The position numbers were made by a program, and so were the translations under genes. From Berberis thunbergii (taxonomy: Eukaryota > Streptophyta > Magnoliopsida > Ranunculales > Berberidaceae), in contig QNQO01000593.1 in the NCBI GenBank assembly GCA_003290165.1, positions 1 through 64,000 on the forward strand: a stretch of 64,000 nucleotides of DNA, in the 5' to 3' direction. Numbering within the stretch: position 1 is the stretch's first letter; every line of letters begins with the position of its first letter. The notes under the pieces are model-generated. The model ran no database searches, was not told where the DNA came from, and saw only the letters and a program-made list of their open reading frames with translations. This document shows positions 46,601 through 55,954 of the stretch, in pieces.

Positions 46601-49600
46601 TAGTTTCTTATTTAGTTTTCAGCCAATAGGTGCAAGCTCAATATGGGGTATTTGAAGTATTTCATGCATGCTTTCATATATATGCAGAAAAAGAAAAGAG
46701 AAAACACAGCAAAAAAGGAATCGCAGGAAACAAAAAAAACAAAAACAGGAAAAAAAATCGCAGGAAAAAAAAGGAAACGAAATACAAAATCGCAAGATCA
46801 GGAAATCGCAAAAAAGAAATCGCAGGAAAAAACAAAAAACAAATGAAATCGAATCGATCGATCTCAGAAATCAATCTCAGGAAGATCGATTGATCGATCG
46901 ATCGATGAAATCGCAGGAAACAATAAAGAGAAAATAGCAGGAAAAAAACAAACGAAATATCGATCCTGTCGATCGATCGAAAGTACCTGGTGTTGATGAT
47001 GACGCCATAGATCCTGTCGATCAATCTATCCCTCTCTGTCGAAATCGATCAAAATCGATTTCTTCGTCTCAGTCAAAGTCGATCGATTGATTATTTGTTC
47101 CGACTTCTCTTCTCTCTACCTTCGTCTCTCGATCTCTCTACCTCCGTCGATCGATTTAGGGTTAGGGTTTGCTTGAGGGAGTTAGGTTTTTTTTTCGATT
47201 TTCCTGTGCTTTGTGGGAGAGGAAGGATCGAGCGATGATTTAATTCCAAATTTTGAAGTCAACGAATTTTGACTAGTCTGGCCGAGTCTGGACCGTGTCC
47301 AGGCCGCGTCCAACCCAGTCAACAAATTTTGACCGTTGACCCCGTGTCCAATACGTGTCCAGCGCGTGTCGGGCGCGAATCCGTGTCCGACACGCATTTG
47401 ACGTGTGATACGGAGGTTTTTAGGAGAGTCGGTGCATCCTTGGCGTGCAGGCAGTAAATGTGAGAAAGTTCTGCATCAAGTTGTTGAAGAAACAATTGGT
47501 AGAAGATATGAAGATGTGCAGTATGAAGGTTTGTGCACATTGTGTTTCTAAAAAGTCTGGTTTGAACTCCATGTTAGTCAAGGTTGAGTTGGTTTGTTAG
47601 TTTGAGCATGCTTTAGTATAAGGCACTTTCGGGTGTATGACACCTATAAGTGCGTTTGGAGGGGTGAGACCCTCAATTAGTATTGGTTTGATTCTATTTG
47701 TTGGAAGTCAGTTGCTTGTTTTGTTTGTGGTTGTTGTTGTCGGCTCAGATTTGTGAAATCTTCACCGATGTGGAGAATTGTTGAAAAATTGATGTCGGCA
47801 ATACAAATTGACAAAAAGAAAAGGAAGAACCTGGATTTCAGCTTGAATGTGGTGGATCTGAGTTGGATTTGAGTTGAACCTTCAAGAAGACAGCTGGAGG
47901 AAGAAGAAAGAAGATGGTGGAAGGTAATGGAACCCTCCATCACCGCCACTCTCCACCGCCAAAGAGAACCTATAAAAGGAGGAATCCCCTTCCTCTTTAG
48001 ATAATCTTCTTCTTCCATTGAGAGAAATTTGAGAGAGATTGAGAGCTTGAGAAAAACTTCTCAACTCTGTGTTTGTTTTGTGAGAAAGAAGAAAGGGGTA
48101 AGGAGATAGATAGTTTTGCTTTTTATTTTGTTTTGTTTGTTTGTGTTATACGCAGCCTGCGTATTTATGTGGTGTCACTTAGATACTTGTATTTGTAATG
48201 TCCTAGACGTTTTGTACTCCTCTCCATTTGTAATCTTCACTACTGAGACCCGAGAATACAAATGGACAAAGTTTTCTTGCACAATATCAATGGCGTTAAA
48301 TACACACGTGTCTAAATGACACCGCACATATACAAGTGTGCATCTAACTTCTATCTCTCGTACACAAAAGGAAGAACTCAAAATTACCTAACAGAAACAA
48401 GGGACCATTAGTTCCTTATATAGCACGCGGTGGAAGAGTTTTCACCACCTTCTTCTCCCTTCCACTTTCTCTTCTTTATTCCACAAATTCCCACCTTTGT
48501 CATCTTATAGCTTCTCCATCCTACCATCATCTTCTACTACTCATCTTCAAAGGCAAACTCAACCCTTCTTGGTTAAGCAACAGTAGAGGAGCTTCCATCA
48601 CCTAACTTCTTTGACCAACAATTTTGGCCGAAGATTTCCAGTTGCCACAATCTTCTCTAAGCTTCAGCGACCGACTTCAACAGGTTGTTGCTGACAAAAA
48701 GTTCTTTCATTTTGGAAATTAAGGTGTGTTTGATTTTAAGGAAAATTTGCCATAAAAAAGTTACAAAAAGAAGAAGAAATAGTAAAGGAAGTGGGAAAAA
48801 ATTCTCCATCATGAAGGAACTGTGAAAAAATTCTCCATCACGTGGTTGAAGTTTGGCAAAAATTTTACTTAGCTCCCCCCAAGAGAATATTTTCCACATT
48901 TTTGTAAAAACCAAGAGGATAGGGATTCTCACAAAATACATGTTCTTCTTTTTCTCTCTTTCCTTCCTAACCCTTCTCACGTTTGGCAAATTGTTATGGG
49001 AAAGTTTATTGTGTTCAATACAATATTGCCTTCCTAACCCTTAAACTTTTAAAATGCTAGAGATCTGGCAATAATAAAATTGGATTTATTGTGTTCAATA
49101 CAAGATTGCCTCACTTTACAATTCAATTTGATAATTCAAATAGATAATGTTTGGTTTTACATGAGAAAGTCCCAGTTAGCATCTGAGTATGATATGAAGA
49201 CACAAATATAGTTTGACATATACAGACTGGATAGTGACCTTGAAGCACTTTTGTATAGTTGCACATAAGTTGGTGTGATTCAGTTTTGCTGATTAGCTTA
49301 TTTTCTTGGCAGGAATTCAAGCTGAATTGGTATTGGGAACAATTGCAAGGATAGAAAATAAAAGTGGTGGTACTAATGGGGATTATTTGGAAGATAGAGT
49401 TTCCTTTAGTGAGGATAAGCTGATGGATGCTGATAGCAAGGCCGTGATGATGGCTTGGGAGAAACCATTGATGGAAGCTCATGCAAAAGCTATTTGCTCT
49501 GGCGGTGGTCATATTTTGAACATCGGGTTTGGGATGGGTCTTGTTGACACGGCCATTCAGCAATATTCACCTGTTAAACATACTATTGTTGAGGCTCACC

Positions 49601-50355
49601 CAAAGGTATACGAGCGTATGCTTGAAAGTGGATGGGGTGACAAAGAGAATGTTAAGATAGTATTTGGCCGTTGGCAAGATGTTCTTCCGCAACTTGAATC
49701 TTATGATGGTAAGTTCGAAGTTCACAATTTTCTGATAGATGTTTGTTTCCTATGTATAAACTCTTGGTCCTCAACTCTTGTCACCATGTGTTCTGAAGTA
49801 GACTTATTTATACTGCTCAGTTGCCAATATAACTGCATGGTTCAAGAAAAGAAGATATCTCAACAAATAATTTTGCACATCAACATGTAGAACTTTGATG
49901 AACCTAGTACGACATACAAGAAATATCTTCAGTTAACCTGAGTAGTTGTCTTTGTAGTTTGTCTATTGTTATTAATATTTTCTACTATTTGTTTTCCCTG
50001 CATGAGAAAATGATCCAGCTAAGTAATGTTCTTGTCTGCAGGGATATTTTTTGATACATATGGGGAGTATTATGAGGACTTGAAGGAATTTCACGAGAAA
50101 CTTCCGACACTTCTAAACCCAGGTGGAATCTATTCATACTTTAATGGTCTTTGTGGAGGTAATGCATTCTTCCATGTGGTTTACTGCCAATTAGTTTCAC
50201 TTGAACTAGGGAATTTGGGTTACTCCACACAGTTCATTCCCTTGCCTGTTAAAGATTGCTTGGGGGAAGAAATTTGGGAGGGTGTTAAACACAAATATTG
50301 GCAGCTAGATACATACTACCTTCCCGTTTGTCAATCTTCACAAGATTCTGAATGA
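40416..50355 (+). CDS. Ankyrin-repeat methyltransferase, RMT2-like, three exons, 327 aa
   Basis: Exons are 40416-40689, 49313-49708 and 50042-50355, joined by GT-AG introns in phase 1 (AATGCAG|GTTCTT ... TTGGCAG|GAATTC; TATGATG|GTAAGT ... CTGCAG|GGATAT). Exon 1 encodes ankyrin-type repeats (GADVTHFDRDGLTPLMHAAK, GHAEVVKTLLEAGA). Exons 2-3 encode a class I methyltransferase: LNIGFGMGLVD is the S-adenosylmethionine glycine loop, IVEAHPKVYERM the acidic loop, FGRWQDVLPQL follows, then FFDTYGEYYEDL and LLNPGGIYSYFNGLCGG. This architecture is that of yeast arginine N-methyltransferase 2 and its plant relatives, also similar to guanidinoacetate methyltransferase. Plant function is not established. 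The gene looks intact, but its 8.6-kb first intron is packed with transposons. Confidence 0.9.
41041..41515 (+). mobile_element. Partial copia LTR (family D), plus strand
   Basis: It starts TGTCAGCCACAACCTGTTGA and continues with GAAGCTTGGAGAAGATTGTG, a CTATAAAAGGG TATA box at 41289 and AGGCACTCTTCATTTGTAT. The minus-strand sequence at 48696-48238 begins TGTCAGCAACAACCTGTTGA and follows the same order, so these are two members of one family in opposite orientation. The end is cut by the reversed gag piece. Confidence 0.7.
41515..41790 (-). pseudogene. Reversed fragment of copia gag
   Basis: On the minus strand this reads CEHLDELNRLISDLLNSEE, closely related to SEHLDEFNRLIADLLNLED in the plus-strand copia gag at 42977. 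Upstream of it come fragments like the KISSSS segment of that gag. Stops and frame changes make it non-functional. Confidence 0.7.
41867..42534 (+). repeat. 5' LTR of the intronic copia element
   Basis: 668 bp with TG...CA ends. CTATAAAAGGAGG near 42131 is the likely TATA box. It matches 47699-48235 closely, for example GTTGTTGTCGGCTCAGATTT and GGAATCCCCTTCCTCTTTAG in both. Confidence 0.85.
42608..43950 (+). pseudogene. Copia gag and protease remnant
   Basis: Gag starts at ATG 42608 (MSDPSTSGSKMVTATVDKFD) and continues with FNDNNNFGMWQCKVLDVLV and a stop at about 42890. Further pieces are LSEHLDEFNRLIADL and LLNSLPEEYEHLVTTLL (42977-43145), then a basic stretch. From about 43500, CPRKDWFSNFRELDSG followed by IGKIKLKLHNG and VRYVPDLKKNLISVSTL is the copia protease to pre-integrase region. 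Its histidine-containing end (RVWHLR) stops at the hAT insertion site. At least three frame breaks are present. No CCHC knuckle is visible. Confidence 0.75.
44282..44965 (-). pseudogene. hAT transposase C-terminal part
   Basis: Reads DKCFKIYFPLIEDKRVVITEYDRF (split here as two phrases), PDVWWVSHGTCAPLLLNIAW, then LGQPCSSSCCERNWNTYNIH and NKLTPQRAEDLVYVHFSLRL. This is the hAT dimerisation region. It is separated from the middle part by about 415 bases that contain in-frame stops and probably an intron. Confidence 0.8.
45381..46190 (-). pseudogene. hAT transposase central part (DUF659-like)
   Basis: A 269-codon open stretch with the phrases FYSAALSFNLARNPYF, WVTKGATIVCDGWTDSQRRP, VVQVITDNAPVCKAAG and PCVVHTLNLALKNI, which are typical of DUF659-type plant hAT transposases. 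The stop at about 45381 replaces a tryptophan codon usual in the family. It follows the BED part after a frame change near 46250. Confidence 0.82.
46187..46555 (-). pseudogene. hAT transposase N-terminal BED zinc finger
   Basis: Contains LRWRCNFCQKAYTESLTILKDHLL, i.e. CX2C and a following histidine as in BED fingers, then CAKISPIQLREVRQFVDEAA. It leaves the frame of the central part near 46250. Upstream (46630-46940, in plus-strand coordinates) lies purine-rich leader with repeated AGGAAATCGCA and ATCG motifs. Confidence 0.78.
46700..46990. repeat. Low-complexity AAATCGCAGGAAA / ATCGATCG repeats in the hAT leader
   Basis: The phrase AAATCGCAGGAAA recurs many times between 46720 and 46930 with A-rich spacers. 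Palindromic ATCGATCG tracts lie at 46851-46906 and 46970-46980. The frames they open (46630-46937) are lysine-rich artefacts. Confidence 0.7.
47699..48235 (+). repeat. 3' LTR of the intronic copia element, truncated
   Basis: Matches the first 540 bases of 41867-42534, with an extra short phrase GAGTTGGATTT near 47862, and ends at CCATTTGTAATCT. The reversed family D LTR follows immediately. Confidence 0.85.
48238..48696 (-). mobile_element. Partial copia LTR (family D), minus strand
   Basis: The minus strand starts TGTCAGCAACAACCTGTTGA at 48696 and keeps the order of 41041-41515, including GAAGCTTAGAGAAGATTGTG, CTATATAAGG and CACACGTGTGTATTTAACG. It is cut at the 3' end by the neighbouring copia LTR. 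Confidence 0.7.
49313..49708 (+). CDS. RMT2-like gene, exon 2 (methyltransferase core)
   Basis: Preceded by the acceptor TTTTCTTGGCAG and followed by the donor GGTAAGTTC. It encodes GIQAELVLGTIARIE through LNIGFGMGLVD to VLPQLESYD. Joined to exon 1 it restores NAGIQAELV without any frame break. Confidence 0.9.
50042..50355 (+). CDS. RMT2-like gene, exon 3 and stop
   Basis: Acceptor CTTGTCTGCAG at 50031-50041. It encodes GIFFDTYGEYYEDLKEF to HKYWQLDTYYLPVCQS and ends at TGA. The intron before it (49709-50041) is short and ordinary. Confidence 0.9.
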
Positions 50356-52407
50356 TGTTTGCACTCAGATCTTATTATAAATTTTATTTTGCGGTGAATT
50401 TGGAGTTATTTCTGTCTCTTCCTTACATTAATCCACATTGCAAGAAAAGTAGTGGAATGATATCCAAAGAAAGATATTCTGGTAATTGGTGGTGTTAGGC
50501 TTGTGGTCTGGAAACTTTGCTCGGGCCACTTGCTCAAACCATTTCTCAGATAGGCACTTTAGTTTTTCATTTTAAGGGTGAATCTGAAATCAAGCGATGT
50601 GCCACACAGTAGTGACAACCTAATTGTAACAATTTAAGTGAACAGTTCTCTTTATTTGCGAGTACTATCAGGGTATGCTCATATCTAACACGGTTATTTC
50701 CAAAATTCATCTAAATTCAGTAAGAAAAAATGAGTGTGTTCTTGTATTGCGAGTTCACGACCTTGAGAGTTTATTGTGAGCTAAGAACGTCCACAAGCTA
50801 CACTCCAAACCATTTGTTATGCAGGATATTTAAATATCCACGGCACCCAAGTTAGTTAGACTATTTTCCCAGATGGTCAGACCATTTGAGTTTATGGGGA
50901 ATGCCTTGTGAGTTGCTATTCTTGCATTAATCTGGCCAAGTTGTTTCACTAGTTGACTGCAGGGTTCATTATTTGAACTTTGTTTTGACATCTTTATTTG
51001 ATGAATTTTTACCTGATTTTGTGATTGATAAAGCCCAAATGAAACTTTGACCGTTGTCTAATGAATAATTGTTAAGAGTACACAGCCATACAATGTGTGG
51101 TCATTTTGGTTAATTTAGGGCTGAGATTCACACTGGGTAAATGTGATTTTTAGAATGTGGACTGGTAGTATGTTCTATAAGGTAAGGAAAAGCACTTTAG
51201 AGCACCCTATAATCGATCATACTGGTTTTAGTGGATCACATTACATTGTATAGTGTAAACTAGACAAACTTACAAGTAATAGGAGATGAACCTATAAGAC
51301 TATTACAATAACGTTTATTACTTGACATCTATGTTTTTTGATACGTCCTCCATCTGTTAAGACCCTGAGAGCCATATTATCTATTATTTTTCTCTCAAAA
51401 TGGCAAAAGCCCTTTTAGTAGTTTCTCCTCTATGTTTTAATAATCCGAGTATCCTTGATTATTTCAAAATTGGTGGCCTATTAAACATTATAGTTGGTGA
51501 ACCATGGGACACATGTAATGGGCAATACAAGAATCCGCTGTTGCATACAAATCAGATGTATGTAGCAACTCGACCAGTTGGATGACATGTAAAGGCTTAA
51601 TATTCCGCTACACGGAGTGAACACTGAAGGGAAAAGGATGGTCACCAAGTACTTGCTTTCAAAACAGTGTATAAAAACTTTCTTTACATAAATCATATAT
51701 TCCCCAAGTACCTTATCCTTGACCTTCAACGCATGCCAAGAACCCAAATAATGGTATTCTTTTTGTTCTTGATTGGGTGTCAGATGATTAGATGGGCAAT
51801 TGTTTCGGCACCACGAGATGGTAGAATCACAACACTCCCCCAAAAGGAAAAATGATAATGTTGATCAAGAACATACTGTTGATCCTGAGATCAATAATAG
51901 TATTTCTTCGTTTTCTATCTCTACAATAGCTTACATACAAAAGATAGACGTTCCTATGTTTTGGGTTTTGTTGTTAGGTTAATTGGAAGATTAAGCTTAT
52001 GTTTAATTCTGAAATGTAGATTAAACCAAACAAGCTAGGCCTAAGTGTTACGTACATGCATGCACTTTGGAATCACTTTTCTCTCCGATTAGGAAACTAA
52101 AACATAGGCTATTACAGTAGCATGTGATCAGATGTCCCAGAACACCTAGATTATCATATAAGCATGACATTTAAGATCACTTTGGAGTTTGGACCTCCGA
52201 CAAAGTATAAGAATCGATAGGGAATATGATTCTTCTTTAGACTTTGGCTTGAAAAAGGCATTGCTAATGGGTATATAAAAGGGGCAGATAGCGTTTGATT
52301 TAGTACTAGGTTAGTAAGGAACGCGCACTGAAAGATATTTCAGTGTTTTCTTCTGGTTTACCTTCAGAGAGTACAAAGAGTTGTACTTTTCTTTAGCCGT
52401 TCAAGTG
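50356..52407. other. Intergenic region and promoter of the LEA-like gene
   Basis: No gene recognised; the frames at 51400-51982 are short and lack family character. A clean TATA box, TATATAAAAG, lies at 52272. The likely transcription start is near 52300, about 100 bases before the ATG at 52408. Confidence 0.5.
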
Positions 52408-54024
52408 ATGGCAAGATTCGTTTTTGCGAACCCAAAGCTTTGTTTTCTTCGGTAAATATGTTTCTTTATTTGATCTGGAAGAAATGTGTTAAGTTGTTTA
52501 GGAAGTCTTTTCGCTAGATTATGTTGGTTTTTGTTGTTGCAAATTTACGAGTTCCATGACAGTTCCATCTTCTTCATTGCATTTTCTAACGCTTTTACTG
52601 ATTTATCAATCTTCTCGATTTTGTAGCATCTATCTTCTTCTCTGCGGAGCCTCTTTTGTTCTATTTATGCGTCCAAGATACTTTTTGAATTCTTCAATCT
52701 TTCCATGGCTTCAACTAACCTGATTTTGTCTTCCTCTTTTATCTTCTAAGTTTTTCTTCTGCGTCATACAAATTGAGCGCTTTGTCTTTGAAACAACTGA
52801 TAGAATTAAGGAATAAACTAAATTAAACGAACAATAATTGAAATAAACGAAACAATATTCAAAATAACAATGATAAAAAGCTAAAAGAAGGTAACTAATA
52901 AATCAATTATTCTTTTAATCATCACCTGAATAACAATGACTATTTTATAATACTTCTATTTATTCAGCAAACTAACTAAATTAACTCTAATTGGCTAATA
53001 ATGCCCCAACTCTAATTACTATTTTGGTTTTTTTTTAATAGGCCCAACTATTCTTAATTTTAATATTGCTAAATTAACCCATAATACTGCTGATAATGCT
53101 TACATCATAATATAACTTTTATTTATTTATCGTATAAATGAACCAATAAAAAAAGTTGATGTAATGGTGAGTCTTTATGATCAGAGTGTAACCTTGCATG
53201 TATCCCCATCATCCGAAGTTTGTTTGTCAGTGGAGTAAACCATTTTCTTCATTGATTCTCTCGTCATTTTATGTATATTTGTCGTGCTAATTGAGGAGAG
53301 TAACTTTTAATTTTCATTTTTTTCTTCTTCCTGTTTTTATGTCTTTTAAAAAAAAATTAGCGTCGTGGATGGGATTGGGAAGAATAATAAGAACTATTTG
53401 ATTTCCAATAAATCTGAAAGCTAACATTTCTTTTTCCTTTACTTTTACTTTTGCTTTAAAAAAGTAACAATTTGACTCATTTGCATGTACAATCCAGTAA
53501 AATTTTACCAAATATCTCAGAAAAGTAATTAGTTCCTCAAACCAAAAGTTACCTCAATTGTTTCGAGTGATCTGCTACAAAGCACAGTACATGAAAATTT
53601 TCAGTGCACTTGGAAAAGAATAAATGGTGAAAAAACTCAATAATATTCAAGAAATTCTAAATCACCCTGTTCTAGAAAACACCCACTTGATGTGCTAATA
53701 TTCCTTTCTTGAATTGGTGAATTTAGTTCTTTGAGGGGATCTGGAAGTGGTCGACGTAATGTCAGCAACATGATTGCACTGTATCGTCATGAAGAGGATC
53801 ATCTGATGAGAGACTCAGTTGAAGATGATCAGAAACTGAATCATTCATGCTGGGTTCCTCATCCTCGTAATGGAATATACTATCCCAGGGGCAGTGAATG
53901 GGTAATGGACGACGTACCAAGTGGTGCTGCTTCTTTTGATCGAACTTACTGGTTGAGAAGTGAAGGTGTTGAAAAACCATTACCAGATTATTATCTTGGC
54001 CATCCTGTCCATACAAGTAATTGA
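52408..54024 (+). CDS. Small LEA-like protein, two exons, 110 aa
   Basis: Exon 1 is 52408-52451 (MARFVFANPKLCFL), donor CG|GTAAAT. Exon 2 is 53736-54021 plus the stop to 54024, acceptor TTTGAG|GGGATC. The frame joins exactly (R then GSGSGRRNVSNM). The N-terminus is a short basic amphipathic leader that could target mitochondria. The C-terminal half has CWVPHPRNGIYYPRGSEWVM and DDVPSGAASFDRTYWLR, which I associate with small plant late-embryogenesis-abundant-like proteins (LEA_3 group). That assignment is from memory of motif style and is uncertain. The 1.28-kb intron is AT-rich. The frame opened at 53731 by TTG is simply the exon. Regulation is unknown apart from the TATA box at 52272. Confidence 0.65.
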
Positions 54025-54567
54025 CTGCTTCAGTAGTAGGGGTGTTGATGGATCTTCCCTGTAAGAAATATCACATTGCATCGGCTGTGGGTTATGAGCT
54101 TAATGTCCTATTTACCGGTGAATCTGTCTGGTTTGTCTGACACCCCTCGAGTCCTTTAGGCTCATGTACACGTACAACCATGGAAGTTGTAGTTATCGTA
54201 TTCAAGTAGCTTCCGGCCTAGTAAAAGTTATTATGAAGGAATAATTTTCTTGTTCTTGAAACCAGCTCATGTCAATCAATTTCATATAATAGCATATTAA
54301 TTCAGGCATGTCGGAAAAGTGTTGATTGAAACCCTAGAATAATTTTGTTGTTGTTCCAAATTTGGAACTGATCTGGACTGTGCCCACCCATAGTCTACCT
54401 ATATTTAGTTGAACGCATTCATGCTATATAAGTTTGATTCTTGAAAGCTAAGTTTGCTCTTTGACAGCGATATCCAATAATATGTAGAAAGTTATACTTG
54501 GGAAACTATGTCGATTTGAAATAAAAATCAATTTAGTGACACTGAATGCACTTGTTTTCAACTTCCT
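54025..54567. other. 3' flank of the LEA-like gene
   Basis: Likely 3' UTR and spacer with no second gene. The phrases preceding 54568 do not match the LEA-like intron, so only exon sequence seems to have been copied next door. Confidence 0.4.
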
Positions 54568-54670
54568 TCCGGGTATTGGAATATGCTATCCCAAGGATAA
54601 TGAAAGTGATGGATGATGTACCAAATTGCATAGCTTCGATCAAACTTACTGGTTGTGGAGTGATGAAAAG
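54568..54670 (+). pseudogene. Decayed copy of LEA-like exon 2
   Basis: GTATTGGAATATGCTATCCC, then GTGATGGATGATGTACCAA and GATCAAACTTACTGGTTGTG correspond in order to GTAATGGAATATACTATCCC, GGTAATGGACGACGTACCAA and GATCGAACTTACTGGTTGAG at 53867-53957. Indels have destroyed the frame. It is a tandem partial duplicate about 700 bp downstream of the parent exon. Confidence 0.75.
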
Positions 54671-55056
54671 TCTGATTGTGATTAACATCGTTGATGTACA
54701 TCAACCCTCTTTATCATGGTGGCGATGTGCATCCTTGAAAAAGCTATTCATTGAAATGATGCAGAAAATGGCACAATCAATTATGGCGAAAATGACTCTT
54801 AGACCATCTCCTACGCTACAAGATGAATAAGGTTAAAACTATCTATCCCTATCGCGAAAAAAAAGCGAAGAACTTTAACTCATCATCATCATCAAAGCCC
54901 ATTCTCGATATTTTCGGAGGTCGGCTACATGAATTTTGGTTCTCCAAGTAATGCGGTATTTCCACATATCCTCGCCTAATTCCAAGCTCAATGATATCTT
55001 CATTCACCGCCTTCATCCAAGTTTTCAACGGTCGTTCCTTCCGTCTACACCCTCAA

Positions 55057-55359
55057 TTAACTTGTCCAATCTAGACATTTTCTAATTGGCGTCGTGCTTG
55101 GTCTTCTCCGCACATGATCAAACCAAGTTAAACGTCTTTCTTTAATTTTTTCCTCTATGGGCGCTACACCTAAGTATCTTCTAATTCTTTCATTTCTAAT
55201 TTTATTCCTACGAGTTTTACCACACATCCACCTTAACATACGCATTTCTGCTACTGCCATCCTATGTGTATGTTGTCCCGTAGTAGCCCAACATTCTAAA
55301 CTGTATAGCATGGATGGTTGAACAATTGTCTTATAGCATTTTCCTTTTAGCCTTGCAAG
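55057..55359 (-). pseudogene. LINE C-terminal segment
   Basis: Continues the LINE protein beyond the MITE: LARLKGKCYKTIVQPSMLY, then ECWATTGQHTHRMAVAEMRM and RRYLGVAPIEEKIKERRL with WFDHVRRR. This tail is characteristic of plant RTE proteins and stays open to a stop near 55057. Confidence 0.85.
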
Positions 55360-55954
55360 CAGTGTTCTAAAAATCGCTAGACGCTGGGCGGGCGGCAAGC
55401 AGATGCCTAGCGCCCAGGAGCCTAGGCGGTCTTAGGTTTTGTATTATTACTTTAATAATTTACAAAATTAAGCATAATACATTATCAATTACATCCAATT
55501 TAATGCCAATATACATATGCAAAATTTAAAAACACGAAAAATTAACAATCGTGAACAAAATTTATTAAAACTCAAATGACTGAAGTTGGTCATGATGGGT
55601 ACTTTATATAAATTTGAATTTGTGTACCCTTTTATTTTTCTTCAAATTGCATGAATAACCTCAGTTATGTTTGATAAAATCTACATTAGTAAAATTGGTA
55701 ACGGCAGATCCTTTGAGAATTCCATTAAGTAATCATCATTTGCTACATTTAGACATATACTGAATAAAAAATAATTAAATATTTTATTTCTAAAAAATAG
55801 GAACACAATCAGCCTTATTAAAAAATGAAAAAATTTAAAAAAAAAATCGCCCAGACCGCCTAGACCCCGCTTAGATCCCGCCCAACCATTAATCTGGGCG
55901 GTTTTTCACCTTCTAACGCCTAGGCGGCCGCCTAGGCCGATTTTTAGAACACTG
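55360..55954. mobile_element. MITE inside the LINE, 595 bp
   Basis: The inverted ends are CAGTGTTCTAAAAATCG at the left and CGATTTTTAGAACACTG at the right. They are followed inward by GC-rich arms (GCTGGGCGGGCGGC; GGCGGCCGCCTAGGC) around an AT-rich core. The flanks are CTTGCAAG and CTTGCATG, an 8-bp duplication with one change, so it is probably hAT-related. No coding capacity. Confidence 0.85.

Larger units (their letters stand above)
43958..47442 (-). mobile_element. hAT transposon with 8-bp TSD, inside the copia element
   Basis: The ends are CAATGATGCACAGACTC at the left and, complemented, CAAGGATGCACCGACTC at the right. The exact 8-bp duplication GCGTGCAG lies at 43950-43957 and 47443-47450. 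The minus strand carries a BED zinc finger and DUF659-type transposase pieces, all broken by frameshifts and stops. Long right-end subterminal repeats of CGTGTCC/CGTGTCG lie at 47280-47400. Removing the element rejoins the copia frame (GTTTGGCATTTGCGTGCAG then GCAGTAAATG), so it clearly inserted after the copia element. Confidence 0.9.
41867..48235 (+). mobile_element. Degenerate copia element in the intron, split by a hAT insertion
   Basis: The 5' LTR is 41867-42534 (TGTTGGAAGTC...CGTAACA) and is followed by TGGTATCGGAACC at 42538, a methionine-tRNA-type primer site. The gag and protease remnants occupy 42608-43950. The hAT element interrupts it, and the frame resumes at 47443. The 3' LTR begins TGTTGGAAGTC at 47699 and is cut at about 48235, 130 bases short. 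Reverse transcriptase and most of integrase are missing between about 47600 and 47699. It is not autonomous. Confidence 0.82.
40690..49312 (+). other. Giant first intron of the RMT2-like gene, filled with transposons
   Basis: 8623 bases between donor GTTCTTG and acceptor TTTTCTTGGCAG. In order it contains unique sequence, a partial copia LTR (41041-41515), a reversed copia gag piece (about 41515-41790), a copia element (41867-48235) with a hAT transposon inside it (43958-47442), and a reversed copia LTR (48238-48696). A 27-base phrase, TTTATTGTGTTCAATACAA plus ATTGCCT with one change, is duplicated at about 49006 and 49087. Confidence 0.85.

Noticed and set aside
46630..46937. Lysine-rich ORFs in the hAT leader.
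   Set aside because: They come from a low-complexity AAATCGCAGGAAA repeat that is open in all three frames.
53731..54024. Single-exon 97-codon gene starting at 53731.
   Set aside because: The start is TTG and the frame is better explained as exon 2, joined to the ATG exon at 52408-52451 through matching splice sites.
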